The position numbers and the translations under genes are program-made. Positions 32,574-45,027 of a stretch of DNA of 64,000 nucleotides are shown piece by piece. Source of the stretch: Luscinia megarhynchos (Eukaryota > Chordata > Aves > Passeriformes > Turdidae); contig CM067570.1 in the NCBI GenBank assembly GCA_034336665.1, forward strand, positions 19,854,502 through 19,918,501. The letters are read 5' to 3'. The notes beneath the pieces are model-generated. The model had not been told where the DNA came from. It saw only the letters and a list, made by a program, of their open reading frames with translations, and did not search any database. Each line of letters starts with the position of its first letter. Positions within the stretch are counted from its first letter, which is position 1.

Positions 32574-32800
32574 CCCGCGCCCCCGCCCGCCGGGGCCCGG
32601 GTCGCCGCCCCGACCGGGGACAGGCGGTCAGAGCCGCGCCACCATGCTGGCCGCGCTCCGCCGGGCGGTGCAGCCGCGCTCCCGCCGCCGCCCGCGGGAC
32701 GGACTGTGCGCGCCGCGCGCCGCCGGGACGGCATTTAACACCGGTCACGTGGCGCGCCGTACGTCACCTAGCAACAGCCAATGCGGAGCCCGCCCGCGCC
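32574..32800 (-). promoter_or_regulatory. DLX2: DLX2 proximal promoter and 5' UTR
   Basis: GC-rich upstream DNA. A dense site cluster at 32746-32782 (plus-strand letters) comprises E-box CACGTG 32746-32751, half-CRE TACGTCA 32760-32766, a GTCACC-T-AGCAAC X-box matching the RFX consensus at 32763-32775, and CCAAT at 32778-32782. An AT-rich tttaa lies between cluster and gene, at about 32733-32737. The start site is not defined by sequence alone. Confidence 0.6.
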
Positions 32801-34470
32801 GGCTGCCCCGGGCTCGCGGAGCGCGGGACGGCGGCGGCGCCGGGCGTGCGGAGGAGCGGCCGCGGGTCGCCGGGGACCGGGACCTTCCCCGCCGTGCGGC
32901 TCAGGCTGCTGCCCCTTTGGTTGGACGGGGCGGGCCCATCCGCACCAGCGAGGGCTCGCGGCCGCGGCTCAGCCCGGCCGCTTCTGCCGTACTATCTCTG
33001 TTGTGTGCCCCCGTCTGGCCCGCGCATCCGTCCCTCCGTAAGCGGCATGCCCACGCGGGCGCTCCTGACGGCGGGCGGAGCTGGGCGACCGCGTTTGGGG
33101 GTCCCTCTCAGCTATTCTGGCCCCGGGAGAGCGTGCACATCACGGGAGATCAGTAACCGCTGTCTGTGGCAGAGCTTTCCAATGAAATCTCCGTAACGTT
33201 ACAGGCGGAGGTGGCGACATTGCGCCTCAGCACGCGTGTTTTGTACAGCAGTTACTGACAGCGCCCGCGCCTGTTGCCGCCCAGGCAGAACGGCGGGGCC
33301 GGGGGTGCCCGGCGCCCGCGAGCGGCCGCCTGTGTCCCTGTCCTGGCGGCTGGCTGCTCCGCCAAGGCCGTCGGGGCCGGCTGTCGCTCGGGCGCTGCGG
33401 CGCTGCCCTTGGCCGCCCTCTGCCGGGGGCAGCGCCTCGGGGCAGCTATGTAATGGTGTCTCAGGTGCGCTGAGTAGCGCTTCAGAACTGATTTTTATTC
33501 CTCTATGTTATTTCCCTTTTTCCACGGTCCCGCCGCGGATCCGGGCCGCCTGCCAGGGAGCGCGTTCCTTTCTCAGGGACGAGGCCACGCGCGGTGCGCC
33601 CGCGTCCCTGCGGGAGTCTCACGTGTGTTCAGCGCGGGTAGGGAGGGAGGCAGCGCTGGGGCGAGGGTGGCTGCAAATGTTGCCGCAAAAACCGCTAAAA
33701 AAGTTTAAAAAAAAAAAAAAAATTGTCCGGCCGCCGTCGTGCTGTTTGCGAGGGCCGGGGCACGCGGCGTACGCGGCCATCCCCGCGCGCCCCGCGCCGC
33801 GCGCGCCCCCTCAGCCCGCTCCTCGCGCTCGCCTCACGGCCCGGCGGGGGCCGCTCCCTCACGGTGCCGGGGCCGGGCATCCCGCTGCCGCCCCGGGCCG
33901 GCCGCGCCCCGGCCTCGGCCGCTTTGAAGAGGACGGCGGCTGGAGCCTGTCCGTCTGTGCCTGCGGCGTGGCGGCGCTGCGGCGAGCGCAGGTGAGCGGG
34001 GCTGGCCCTGGTCGTCTGCCAGCGGCAGGTGGGCCCGGGAGTGGGGCTGCGGGGGATGGGGCGCTCGGCTGAGGCGGCGGTGAGCCCCGGGCGCGGCCTC
34101 CGCGGGAGCCGACGTGCCCCGAACCCGGCGGGATAACGCTGGGACCTGGCGGCCGGCCCTGCTGGCCAGCGGGGCCTGGGGGGGCCGGAGCAGCGGCGGT
34201 CACCGAGAGAGCTCGGCGCCCGCAGCAGTGGTTCTCGTGCTGCTGGCTCTCCCAAATGTGCTCAGTGCAAAAGAAAACCGGATTCTGTAACTCGCAGTGT
34301 GAACGTACTGCTGTCGCAAGTGACATCCGTGTAGCGCTGTTCTGTCCATCGCTGGATGAGGGCCGGCAGTCTGCGACAGCCGCTGGCTGGCGCGGGGTAC
34401 GGGCAGACAGCGTTCGTGGCTGTCGGCAGCAGCGGGACGATCAGCTACCCTTCGTTAGTCACCTTCTGCA
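32580..34470. promoter_or_regulatory. CpG island of the DLX2 promoter, extending upstream
   Basis: CpG-dense DNA continues nearly 1.9 kb beyond the DLX2 start. A strong donor-like GCAG|GTGAGC occurs near 33991 on the plus strand, and AATAAA signals follow at 34533-34538 and 34640-34645. Together these could mark a divergent non-coding transcript, of the type known as DLX2-DT in human. No protein-like frame is credible. Confidence 0.55.
33415..33426 (-). promoter_or_regulatory. Candidate CTCF core site
   Basis: Minus strand reads CCGGCAGAGGGC, close to the CTCF core consensus. It is a short-motif match only. Confidence 0.3.
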
Positions 34471-34659
34471 GCGTGTGAGGTAGTTTAAAAAACACAAAGG
34501 GGAAAGGACATTTCATGTCACACTGAGGATTTAATAAAGCAAAGGACTTACTCGGGAATTTGTCTTGCTATGTGGCAATTTTTTTTTTAAAGTGAAATTA
34601 AATAGTGCTATATAGCATGTACATGGTGATCTGTACAAAAATAAAGGGCATGATTTTGT

Positions 34660-37600
34660 TTGCTTCAGCTTATATTAATAGTCTTTCTTGTGCAAGTTGT
34701 TTCTCATAAGTTGGTCCAAGACTCACAATTTTAAATGAATTGTCAAATGATAGCTGCTCCAGAGTGTTATGGCTTTGTTTCTGCAGTTTGTTTTGCCTAA
34801 GTGGAGGCAAGACTTGCTGGAATGGCCACCGGGGAGTTACTTTTGCATTTATTCACGTGGCTGATCCTGTAGATCTGATTTTGTTGTTTCTAATTTACTT
34901 GAACTTTTCTTGTAAGGTAGTTCTTTTCAAACACCAACTTGTATTAATAAAGGCATGATTAAGGGAGAAATGACATCAGGCAGCAGGAAGGAGAAAAGCT
35001 TGTTTTGGGTGAGAGATGACTACCATTAATGTTTTACAACACACTTCTCTGAATCAGTCATAGTATTATTAGGAGTTGAAAAAAAATAATGGCATTAGGC
35101 TACTCTCGTGTTTGTGTCTTCATGTTCTCGTGTTGAGCTAATAATTTTAATTTTGCTTTTTTGTTCCCTGCTTTGGGAATTGTGAATGTTACATGGCTGG
35201 GTAATTAGAAAAGACCCAGAGAGTCTGGGGAGTGAGGGAAAAATCAGAGGAGAGTAGGAGTGTTGTGTGTACCTGCTGTTAATACTCGGCAAATCTGCTT
35301 GATTTTGGTGTAATAGATCATGTGTTATTATTTCTATCCTGTGAGAAGGAATGTTTGTATGACACAAAATACATATCTTATGCACATTGGTCATTCAGTT
35401 GCACATGGGAGAAGGACGCTTGCCTTCTTGCTGCAGAGCAGTTCAGTGGTCAAAAGTTTTGGTCATGAGGTTTATATGAATGTGCAGCACTCATTGCCAG
35501 AGGCAACAAAACAATTGAGATGGCTTTGTTGTTGTTGACTTGTTTGTTTTAGAAGCATCCTCACACTCATGTGGACATATTTCAGTATCAAGTATGGTAA
35601 ACACAGTGTATATAAACAGAAGAGACGACCATCAGTCTTCAAAATCATCATCTTCTATTTATCAGCTTGTATTTATTATTATTTAAAAAAAAACCGCAGT
35701 TGTATGTGATTCATAGAAATGGCTATGGTAACTCCAGGCTGGTATATTTTGTTTAATTTTTTTATTAACTATTATTCCTATTATTCCCATGATTCTCTTC
35801 CTGAAATAGACTTCATCTGAGAAAAACGTGAGAAGCACTTAAGGGCTGGCTCTATATATGTGGTATAGATTTAACCTAGGATCAATGGAACACACATACA
35901 GTGTTTTATCTCAAGTTTCACTTGAAGAGAATTGCACTTAACATTAAGAATGTTAATTTTTAATCTGTTTTATTTTTAAATATTATTTTACCCACTATGA
36001 TCCACATTTGGCTGAACCATTTCACTTACTTCAGCAAGAATGTGGTGAATCTTAAGAGATGGGCCTGTTATTTCTGTTAATACTGCACAAAAGTGGCTGG
36101 ACAGTAGTCTCTACTACAGTGGCATGTTAACAAGTATGGATTTCTTTCCATGGCTATAGGAAATGCTTTCCAGTGGATTTATAGTGATATAATGCATGGT
36201 ATAGTCCTGACTGCTTGCCTTAATAATTGAGGAGTAATATAAATCATGTGCCAGATGAAGCCATGAGGACAGTTTATTGCTTGCATTTTACCTATGAAAT
36301 CTGGTATTGCACTCAGGAGTGATGGTAACAGTTGAGTTTCCTTTTCTGAGGGATTAAGTGTATCAGCTTTTGGGAAATTGTACCAATCTTTTCAATACCC
36401 TTCCGTAAGCTTGCTACCTGCTGTGCTTAGTTTCAGAATCCAGCGTTATCGTTTTCCTCTCTAAAAACTGTTTATTGTCTCATTCATCTGTACATCAGAT
36501 TACTTCATTCCAAAAATCACATAACTCTTCTGAGAAGAATATGCCCCCTTGTGTGGCTCCCTGAGGATTCCTTTCTTAGCCCCTTGTTGTAAACAGCTTA
36601 TACAAGCGTGACATGAGACATGGGTTCTGTAAAATCCTTTCAGAGTTGTTTATTAAGCTGTCTTGGTCTCAGATTATCTTTCTCAGTGATGATTCACTGG
36701 CAGCTCAGCACCTTTCTTCAGTAGAAACCTTTGCAGACTGGAGCACAAACTGTGACTTTTAATAGTGGATTAGTCTGGTGTTATTTAGCACAGGTGTTTC
36801 TCAGTCGTTCCCTGGTACAACGGTGAGGAAGTGCACAGCCTGATGCATTGGGGTGAATATCTAATAGCAGCACATTCTTGGGTCTGCTGCAGATTCTAGT
36901 TGCCGCAGATGCTTGGTGAGGGAAGGGAGGTCTGTGTGCAGAATGTAAAGGCATTAGAGCAGCAGTCCTTGTGGGTTTTGGGAATAAAGCAGAGAATGCC
37001 CAAACACTCCCACTTGCCTCCTATAGGACTGAAATTCCACCTTGTTCTGTGACGGGGCCCTCGTACATATTCCCATCATCTCTGAGTCTTTCAGGGTTTT
37101 TTTTTTTTCTTTACCAGGTATACTATAAGTAATACTACTCACAAAAACAAAAAAACTGTGTGCTTCTTTTGTGGTGGTTTTATCGAGGGTTTTTGTTTGT
37201 TTGTTTTTGTTTTTTTCCCCCCCTTAATAGAATGAGATTGGTGGAATAGCTAGAAAGTAATCTTTTTAGTAGTATTCTGTGGGAATGTTAACTGGCCAGA
37301 GGCTGGGCAATCACAGCTGCAGGTACATGTATACTCCAGGGCAAGTGCTGTGAGCCCACTTTAGAGTGGATCTGAGCACACTCAGGTTCAGTCGATAGGT
37401 AAACCTTTGTCGAAAGTGTTTTGTGTGTGAATATTTAAATGAAAAAATCTTTAGTAAGAGCATGCATGAAAAATGCTTTCAGGATGAATCATTAGGTAAT
37501 TTCTAATATTGCTGTAGATGACAAGTGTGAGAGAAGCTGAGAGGCGTATTTTGTGGGAGCAGATTTAAGCTGAGTTGATCATTTGTATCGTTATGAACGG

Positions 37601-39690
37601 TTGTTTTGCACAGGTAATAGAGAACATTTTTATTTTCCTTGACTGTAATGTCTGTACAACCTTTACCTGTGAGTCTAAGCACAGTTTAAGCAAACTTCAA
37701 CACTGAGAATAACCTGCTTTGGTGTTAGCTTAAATGTGATTATTTTAAGGCTTCCAAGGGTGTTTGGAGCTCAGAAATGTTACTTCACCTTATTGTACTG
37801 GATGAATTTTGATTTGTAGTGCCAGTGGACTGCCTGATGTGTGAAGTGTGCTTTCTTCAGCAGGATCTTGTTTGAGCTAACACCTCCTATGACTGGCAAA
37901 TAAAAAAAGTCTGCTCCCGATGGAAAACACGAATGTCTTGCTTGGAAGGATGAGATGTGTATTTTGCTTTAAAGAAGATACGTAGAAGAGCAGATCTTGT
38001 AAATGGATTGTACATCTGCAAAGTACTTGGGGCAAGTCCTAGATTGCTACATTCCCATCTGGAATGCCACACTAAATTGACTAAAATTGTGGCCCATGCA
38101 AACTGCAGAGCCTCTTCATGGAAATACTTGGACATATACTCTGGGATTTGGCACTGGCTATTCCCTTTGTAAGCATCTTAAGTAAAAATGACTAATTGCT
38201 CAAAATTGTAAATTTGAAAGAAAATCTTCTTTCTTGCACATACAAACGTTACAAATTAATTTGCTTTGAAGTGAATTTGCTTTTTTGATCAGAAGTGAGT
38301 ATATTGCTATGACCTTGACTGGTGAAGCCACAGCTGTGCCATGACCTGGCTGGGGGACCTTTTCTTCAGGCTGTGGAGCTGAAGTCTGTCGTGTAAGTAT
38401 GAAAACGGAGTTTTGGACAGTGAATTTTCTGTGAGGAGTGCTCAGTCTCATAATTTGCACACATATTTGTCTTGAAACTGCTCCTCCCTTGGAAGGAAAG
38501 GTGTGAAAGGAACTGTGTTCAGGTTTTCTTGTGGATGCTTCGCTTACAACATTGGCAGGTGATTCACACGTGTCTTTCATCTCATAGTATTTTTCCTATT
38601 GGCAGAATGCCTAGATCTGAGAGGCCTTTTATGAACACTGCTGTAAATCTAAATAAATTAAATTAGAATGTTGCTTTTTACCTGTATGCATGTCTGTCAT
38701 GGGTTAATGTTGTCACCTAAGGAGCTCAAGCTTTTTTTTTCTTTTCAGCTTGGAAGTTAAGAAAATATCTAAGAAGAAAAGATCTTGAAAACTGAGAGAG
38801 CAGAGGAACTGCAGAGATAAAGTGGTAGGTGGGAAGTTAGCTAAGTGAATTCTATTGCCTTCAGGTCCTCTCATGACTCAGTCCATATGGGACTTGCATG
38901 TAATTTGCAAAAATCTTTGGAAAGTGGATTAAGAGTAATGTGAACATGAACCTGTAGAGACTCTAAGTGGCCACAGGGTGTCCCCACTGTTCCACGCTGA
39001 TGTAGCCTGATAGGCCATTTATTCTGCAGTACAAACTTGATACACCTCTTAAATATGCTATTTTATATGTTGCAGGTCTTAGTGTTTATTTATATATTTC
39101 CAATGCTTATTTGTCAGGGCAACTAATTAACATCTAGTTATCTAAATGGAGGGAGAAGGGGAAAAAAGGAGTTGCTTTGCCTATTTAGCTTGCTTTAGGT
39201 CTGAGTTCTCTTTTAACTTCCAGAGATTGAGTATGGACAAGTCTTAATTTTTCTGAAGTAACTGTTATTCACTCCATGTGAGTGCAATTTGGTTGCTGAA
39301 ATTAAAATGAGAATTTATTCAGAAAGATAGTTTTCTGTCTACTTCTAAAAACATGCTACAGGAGGTTTGCATGTTAACCAAGAAAGTGAAGTGGCATACT
39401 TATCTAAGGGCTTGTCGGAACAACATTGGTGACATCAAATTAAGGGGTGAAAGTAAAAGTAATATTTTTGGGCTCTTAGGGTGGCTTACTTTAGATATGG
39501 TTTAATTTAAGCAAAAGTGAGGCGTTCTGCACAATAAATGCATCCAAGTGGGAAGCTGGTGCAGAGAACAGCTACAGTAGTAAAATTTACACCCTGGCTT
39601 CTGAATAGTGTATGTGTCCCAAAACTCGGAATGGACAGTATGTGATGGATCAGACTGTGGCTGATACTGCACAAGGATATGTGCCCTGGT
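34660..39690. other. DLX2-distal intergenic DNA, no gene seen
   Basis: AT-leaning DNA with no recognisable exon, RNA gene or repeat family. All open frames are short. A minor T/G-rich run lies near 37190-37225. Confidence 0.6.
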
Positions 39691-39693
39691 CCT

Positions 39694-39816
39694 GCAAGTG
39701 TTCAAGGCCAGGACAGGATTTAGCACAGCCTGTTTAGTGGAAAGTGTCCCTGTCTGCAGCCGGGATGTTTGGGTTAGGTCATCTTTAAGGTCCTTTCCAA
39801 CCCAAACCATTCTGAA
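39694..39816 (+). mobile_element. CR1 LINE 3' end fragment
   Basis: Reads like the 3' end of avian CR1: 'caagtgttcaaggccagg', later 'tagtggaaagtgtccctg' and 'ctttaaggtcctttccaacc' followed by 'caaaccattct'. It is truncated and non-coding; the terminal short repeat is degraded. Confidence 0.85.
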
Positions 39817-40689
39817 ATTTTCTAAAAAGTATACAGCATAAGGAGCTGTGCATTAGGGCTGAGACTTCATATTTCACTAAAACTGTGCTGTTACATGTAG
39901 GCTGTGGCAGCAATGCTTTCCTTAGGAATTCTTTATAGCCACACAAACTATATCTATCTGCTTTAGATTTTCACCTTTGAAAATCACAATGTGTGATTTG
40001 AAGTCAGATAGTATTTGAGATGAGAAACAATGTTTTGGGTAGTCTGTTGTGCCTGAAAATCCATGCAGTGAGGCTTTTTACTCTGGGTACAGATAGATAC
40101 ACATTACAATTACACATGTCAATTACCATGGTATTTTTTACATCCATGTGGCCATTCAGACTTCCAGGAAAGCCTGAAGAACAAACTCTCCTTTTGCAAG
40201 CAACTTACTGCTTTAGTTTGTCCCTTCTACAGTGCAGGAACTGTGAATTATATTTTTGTGTCAGTAGCGTACCTGCCTTTTCTTACTGAATTGAATCATG
40301 CAATACCAGCAGTGTTCTGTAATCTTGTTTATCTGGTGGCTTCCAGGCTTGGATTTTCTGTCCTACTTCAAATAGCTCTATAGGCCAGACTTATTTAAAT
40401 AATTACAGTAATTGTGCTCCAAACAACATATGACTGGCATTTCACCTAGATGTGCTTCCTTGGGAGTTGGTGATTTTGAATTTCCTTTCTTAAGAACTGC
40501 TCTTAGAAGTAAGCCTGGAGTACAGCAGTGAGTTAATATGTAAGCTAAGTCTATACTTTTCCATGAGGACAAGCAACTGACTACATGACTATATATGTGT
40601 GTTGTGGGCTTCTGCTGGCCAGATACCAGACACCCTTGAAAGCTGCTCACTCACTGCCCTCTGCAGCTGGACAGAGGAGAGAAAATTTA
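39817..40689. other. Intergenic DNA, nothing recognised
   Basis: AT-leaning sequence between a CR1 fragment and the ERV-derived repeat, with no gene seen. Confidence 0.55.
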
Positions 40690-41700
40690 ACAAAGCATTT
40701 ATGGATTGAGGTAAGGGCCAGGAGAGATCACTCATCAAATGCCATTGTGTGCAAAACAGGCTCAACTTAGAAATATGAAGTGAATTTATTACTAACAAAA
40801 CCAGAGCAGGATAATGAGAAGTAAAATAATCCCTTAGAGACACCCCCCTCCACTCCTCTCTCCTTCCAGCTCTACCTCCTACCTCAGTGGTGCAAGGAGA
40901 CAGGGAGTGGGGGTTATGGTCAGTTCATCACCTGAAACTTCCCCTGCTGCTCAGGGAGAGTTGTTCCCCTGCTGCACTGCGGGGTCCCTCCCACAGGAGA
41001 AAGTTCTCCATGAGCTTTTCCAGCATGAGTTCATCTCAGAAGCAACAGCTCCCTGAAAACTGCTGCAGTGCGAGTCCATCCCATGGGCAATAGTTTCCCT
41101 CAAATTTCCACACTGTGGAAATTTGTGGAAATTCTGCAGTGAGGGTCACTCTTCCACGGGATGCAGTCCTTCAAGGAGAGGCTGCTAGCCTGGGAGCAGG
41201 GCACCTCTCTCCATGGGTTGCCCATGGGCTCACAGCCTCTTCTAGGCATCCACCTACTCCAGTGTGGGGCTCCTCCTTGGGCTGCAGGTGGATCTCTGCA
41301 TCCCTGTGGATCTCCATGAGCTGCAGAGGCACAGCTACTTCACTATGGTCCTCACCACAGGCCACAGAAGAATCTCAGCTCTGGTGCCTGGAGCCCCTCC
41401 TGCCCCTCCTTCTTCACTGACCTTGGTGTCTGCTGTAGTTCTTCTCACATGTCCCCACTCCACTCTTCTCTAGTCACAATTAAAACTGTGCCACAAGTTT
41501 TGATTCCTTTTTAAATATGTTATCACAGAGACATTACCACCATTTCTAATTGGCCCAGTTTTGGCCAGCATTATGTCCATCTTTGGAGCCACCAGGGATT
41601 GGCTCTGTTGGACATGGTGAAATCTTCTAGCAGCTTCTCACAGAAGCTACCTCTGTGGCACCCCCACGAATGGGGAGGAGGCCATGCAAACCTAATATGA
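40690..41700. mobile_element. ERV-derived repeat (avian LTR-type), degraded
   Basis: A GC-richer block of about 1 kb resembles an abundant endogenous-retrovirus-derived repeat I know from songbird and other neoavian genomes, with 'ccagagcaggataatgaga' near 40800, 'gactgaccttggtgtctg'-like sequence near 41415 and 'aaatatgttatcacagag' near 41512. It carries no intact viral gene. Boundaries and class (ERVK/ERVL/ERV1) are uncertain. The short open frames are incidental. Confidence 0.6.
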
Positions 41701-44700
41701 TGTGCTTATTACTGAATGAGCTTGGGGGAATACAAATGCTTTCTCTTTTCTAGTGTGCTATACCTTCTGGGTTTTTTATGTGGAAATATAAGTTAGTTCT
41801 TTTGTATTTGTGGTTTTCAGGACCAGTGTGAAAGGATTTTTATAAAGGAGACAGATGCTATTACCTAATTCAGTATATGAAAGATTTCTGCTGGACCAGA
41901 TGCATATTACTGCTTACTGTTGCCTGCTTAGTCAGTTGTCATTGACATCAGAGGTAGTTTTGCATGAAAGAAAATATCCAATGGAGTTGTTAGCACTATT
42001 CAAAACAATGGGACTCGTAGTGTCCAGAGACTGCAAATCCTGAGTTGGATCTAGTCTTTAAGCTCTTGCACTGAATGATGTGAAGGGTTCCAGTGATGAA
42101 AGCTGATTACCAAGTGGATGAAACTTTTACAGTGCTTTTGGAACCAAAAGGCTGCAGTTGCAATACAGTGTGTGCAAGCTACCTGTGAGCTGGGAATTGA
42201 TGCTTGGGCAACTGGGCTGTTTAAGCTTTGAGTGACAGGTTTTGTAAGGAGCCTGCAGTGCTAGCAATCAAGAATCTTGTATGGATCTTAGTGCTTGGAA
42301 GAGTGAACTGCATTGCTAAGTGCACTGCAGCGAAGGAAAAGGCTTCCTTACGAATGGTATTTTTTATGCTCTGATTGAAGAACTGTGAACAGTTGCTCTT
42401 GGACAATGTAAGACAGCACATATTGGAGGAATAATTGCCTTCCAGACATAAACTATACAGTATAAGGGTTGCATGTTTACTTCATAACATTCTTTGTGTC
42501 CCCTTGGTTGCCATCCCTTTTTTTTTCCTTTTTTTTTTTTTTTCCTGCGTACACATGCCTTCCTGGAAGGGAATAATTAGTGCAACTTTTCAAAGAGAGA
42601 GAGAGCTAGTTGCCAGAGGTTATGAATTCTCTCATTTTCTCATTTCCTGTCAGGAATAAGGCAGGAGATGGAATGCCTCCCTAGGTGGATTCAGGTTATG
42701 TTCCCCATCTCATTTGATACATCTGTCTCTGTAAATGGCTAGGAGTAGGCAGCAATAAGAAATGTTGTCTCAGGCCCTTTATATGCAGTATGGCAAGGAT
42801 GGCACGACTCTTTCAGCTTTTGCCTTTGTGGCATAGGAATGCAATGATGCTGTGGTTGGAGTATAGCAGCTCTCAGCAATTTGGATATTGCTGTCTCTGA
42901 CCTGAGGAAATGTGTGCCATGTCTTCAGCCAGCCTGACTTTGGGAAAGAAAAACTGAGTGAGGGACATTTCATGTCCAGGTGATTTGCCTTCAGGTAACT
43001 GGTCCAGTCTTGATAAAAACCCAGGAGCAGAGACCAATAGGAAGGTGTATTCACAGCCATGTTGTCAGGAGAATAAGTTTTCTCCCAGGAGATGGCACAT
43101 TTCCACTAGGTTTGTGACAACACAGCTGTGTTGGTAGGCAGATCCCTAAGGGATCTGAGAAGGAAATGCTGTCTTTCACCTTTCATTCATCCATCAATGA
43201 AACCAGACCTCTCCTGGCAAACCTTGGAATGGTAAAATTGGTATGAAAGGAAGCATTCCTCCAACTGTTAACTAGTTGTGGCTGCCAGTTGGTACTTACC
43301 TAACATACCTGTATATATTAAATTCTGTTATTATATCAGTGTTTGAGAAGCTGGGGGGAGGGGAGAAGAGAGTGCTGGAGGGGAATGGGAAGGAGAGAGC
43401 ACTGTTATCTCTCAAACGAAGTGTGGGAACAATGTGTTTTAAAGTTCAGAGAGTTGCTGTTGAGCCAGAGCTTACTTTATTGTTACTAAACTTTTTTGTT
43501 ATATGTGAAGCAGACATTGAATACTTTCGAATTCTAAAAGTGTCCTCACTGTTCTGGGGAGAAATGGATAGAGATAAGTAAAGAGTTTGTGAGGGTATCT
43601 CTCTTTTAAAAGAAAATTGTTTTTGTTCATCCCTGGCTTACATGACCTAGTTTGCTGGTTAAGGTTCTTAGAGTTCTGCAGATATTTCATTTCATAAAAC
43701 TTTGTGTTTTAACTAGTGGTTCTTCAAAGAAATACCAAGCTGCAGCAAATAGATTACCATTGATAATTTAGAGAACTGACAGCAAAAGTGAGTAAGGCTG
43801 CTGTGCCAGCTTCTGCCATTTTTGCCTTGCTTGCTTCATATGCTGCCCGGCATTTTTTATTTTTTATTTATTTTTATTTTTATTTAGTTGTTATTGTTGT
43901 TGTTGTTTGTTTTTGTTTGCACTGTAAGGGTGGGCCACATTATCGCAGAAATTGTCAAGGATACAGTTTTATTTAAAGCCACCTTGAAGAGCAAATACAC
44001 ATCACATCTGTTACTTAATTGCACAGTGGTATATAACAATACTCAGTTCATCCACATGCACAACTGTGGGGCTTGCATTGACAATTTTAACAGGAGATCA
44101 GGAAACTTAGTCTTCTTCCCTGATGATGGTATCCGAAGATGAAAAATATGCCTATATACTTATGAAAGCTGGCAAAAAAATCTCTTTTACAATAACAGTG
44201 TTTATCCTCTTGCATCCTTACTCCCTTCCAGTGTGCATTATTGAAAATGGATAATTGAAATTGGTGTGAGTATAAACCACAACAGTCTTCATGAAAAATG
44301 TGAAAAATACCTTTAACAATTTTTTCTAGTAGCTTTAGCTGTACTTAAAGGTAATATCAGGACATCTGTGGCAATCTTCTACAGAACCTGCAGAGGCAAT
44401 AGCACAATCTTGTAGACTTAATTCAGTTCCTTCAGGAGGTTTTCTGAAGGTCATGTTTGGACTTAATTTACACACTGTGTCCATGAAGAAAAGTATTCCT
44501 GGGGAGTTCTCTACTTGCATCAGGAATTTTCACTCTTGCCTGAAGGAGAAAAGCAATACCTGAACTTTCTTTTGCATGAAACTGAAATTTCAAAACCATG
44601 CCATTACCGAGTGTGTCTGGTGTGTTTCACTGGTGTGTGGCAGTATCTCTTGAACAAACACCACTATTGTAACAAGATGGTTAGTAGGCTGGTGCTTTCT

Positions 44701-44930
44701 AAATGTGTCCAGTTGGCTGCACTGTAGATTCATAAATATTGCCTGGAATACTTCCCTCGCATGGCTTGTTTCCTGAATTAGTACTTCACCTGAACTTGAA
44801 AAACTTTTAATTTCTTGGGATGTTTCCAAAGTTCTGGTATCACATCAGTGGACCTGTGGAGACAACTGTGGCAAAGCCAGTGGGACTTATGCACTGTGGG
44901 GACGTTAAGAGGTGGTGAAAGGAGGTGAAG
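41701..44930. other. Intergenic DNA, no gene seen
   Basis: No coding gene or RNA gene recognised. T-rich runs lie near 42517-42543 and a T/TTG low-complexity tract at 43850-43918. Confidence 0.6.
43850..43918. repeat. T-rich/TTG low-complexity tract
   Basis: TTTTTA-like units pass into GTT repeats. Confidence 0.8.
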
Positions 44931-44931
44931 A

Positions 44932-45027
44932 AAACTGGTCTAGTGGAAGGTGTCCCTGCCTATGGCAGAGGGGTTGGAGCTAGATGGTCTTTGAAATCCC
45001 TTCCAACCCAAACCCTTCTGCGATTCA
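44932..45027 (+). mobile_element. CR1 LINE 3' end fragment
   Basis: 'tggtctagtggaaggtgtcc' through 'gcctatggcag', 'gttggagctagatggtcttt' and 'cccttccaacccaaaccctt' follow the CR1 3' consensus. It is a short, non-coding truncated copy, less diverged than the one at 39.7 kb. Confidence 0.88.

Noticed and set aside
31276..32748. 490-codon minus-strand open frame over DLX2
   Set aside because: It reads exon 3 correctly but crosses exons 1 and 2 in the wrong frame; intron 2 length (272) is not a multiple of three. The true product needs splicing.
32180..33196. 338-codon plus-strand frame antisense to DLX2
   Set aside because: An Arg/Pro/Ala-rich shadow of CpG-island sequence opposite real DLX2 coding DNA, with no domain.
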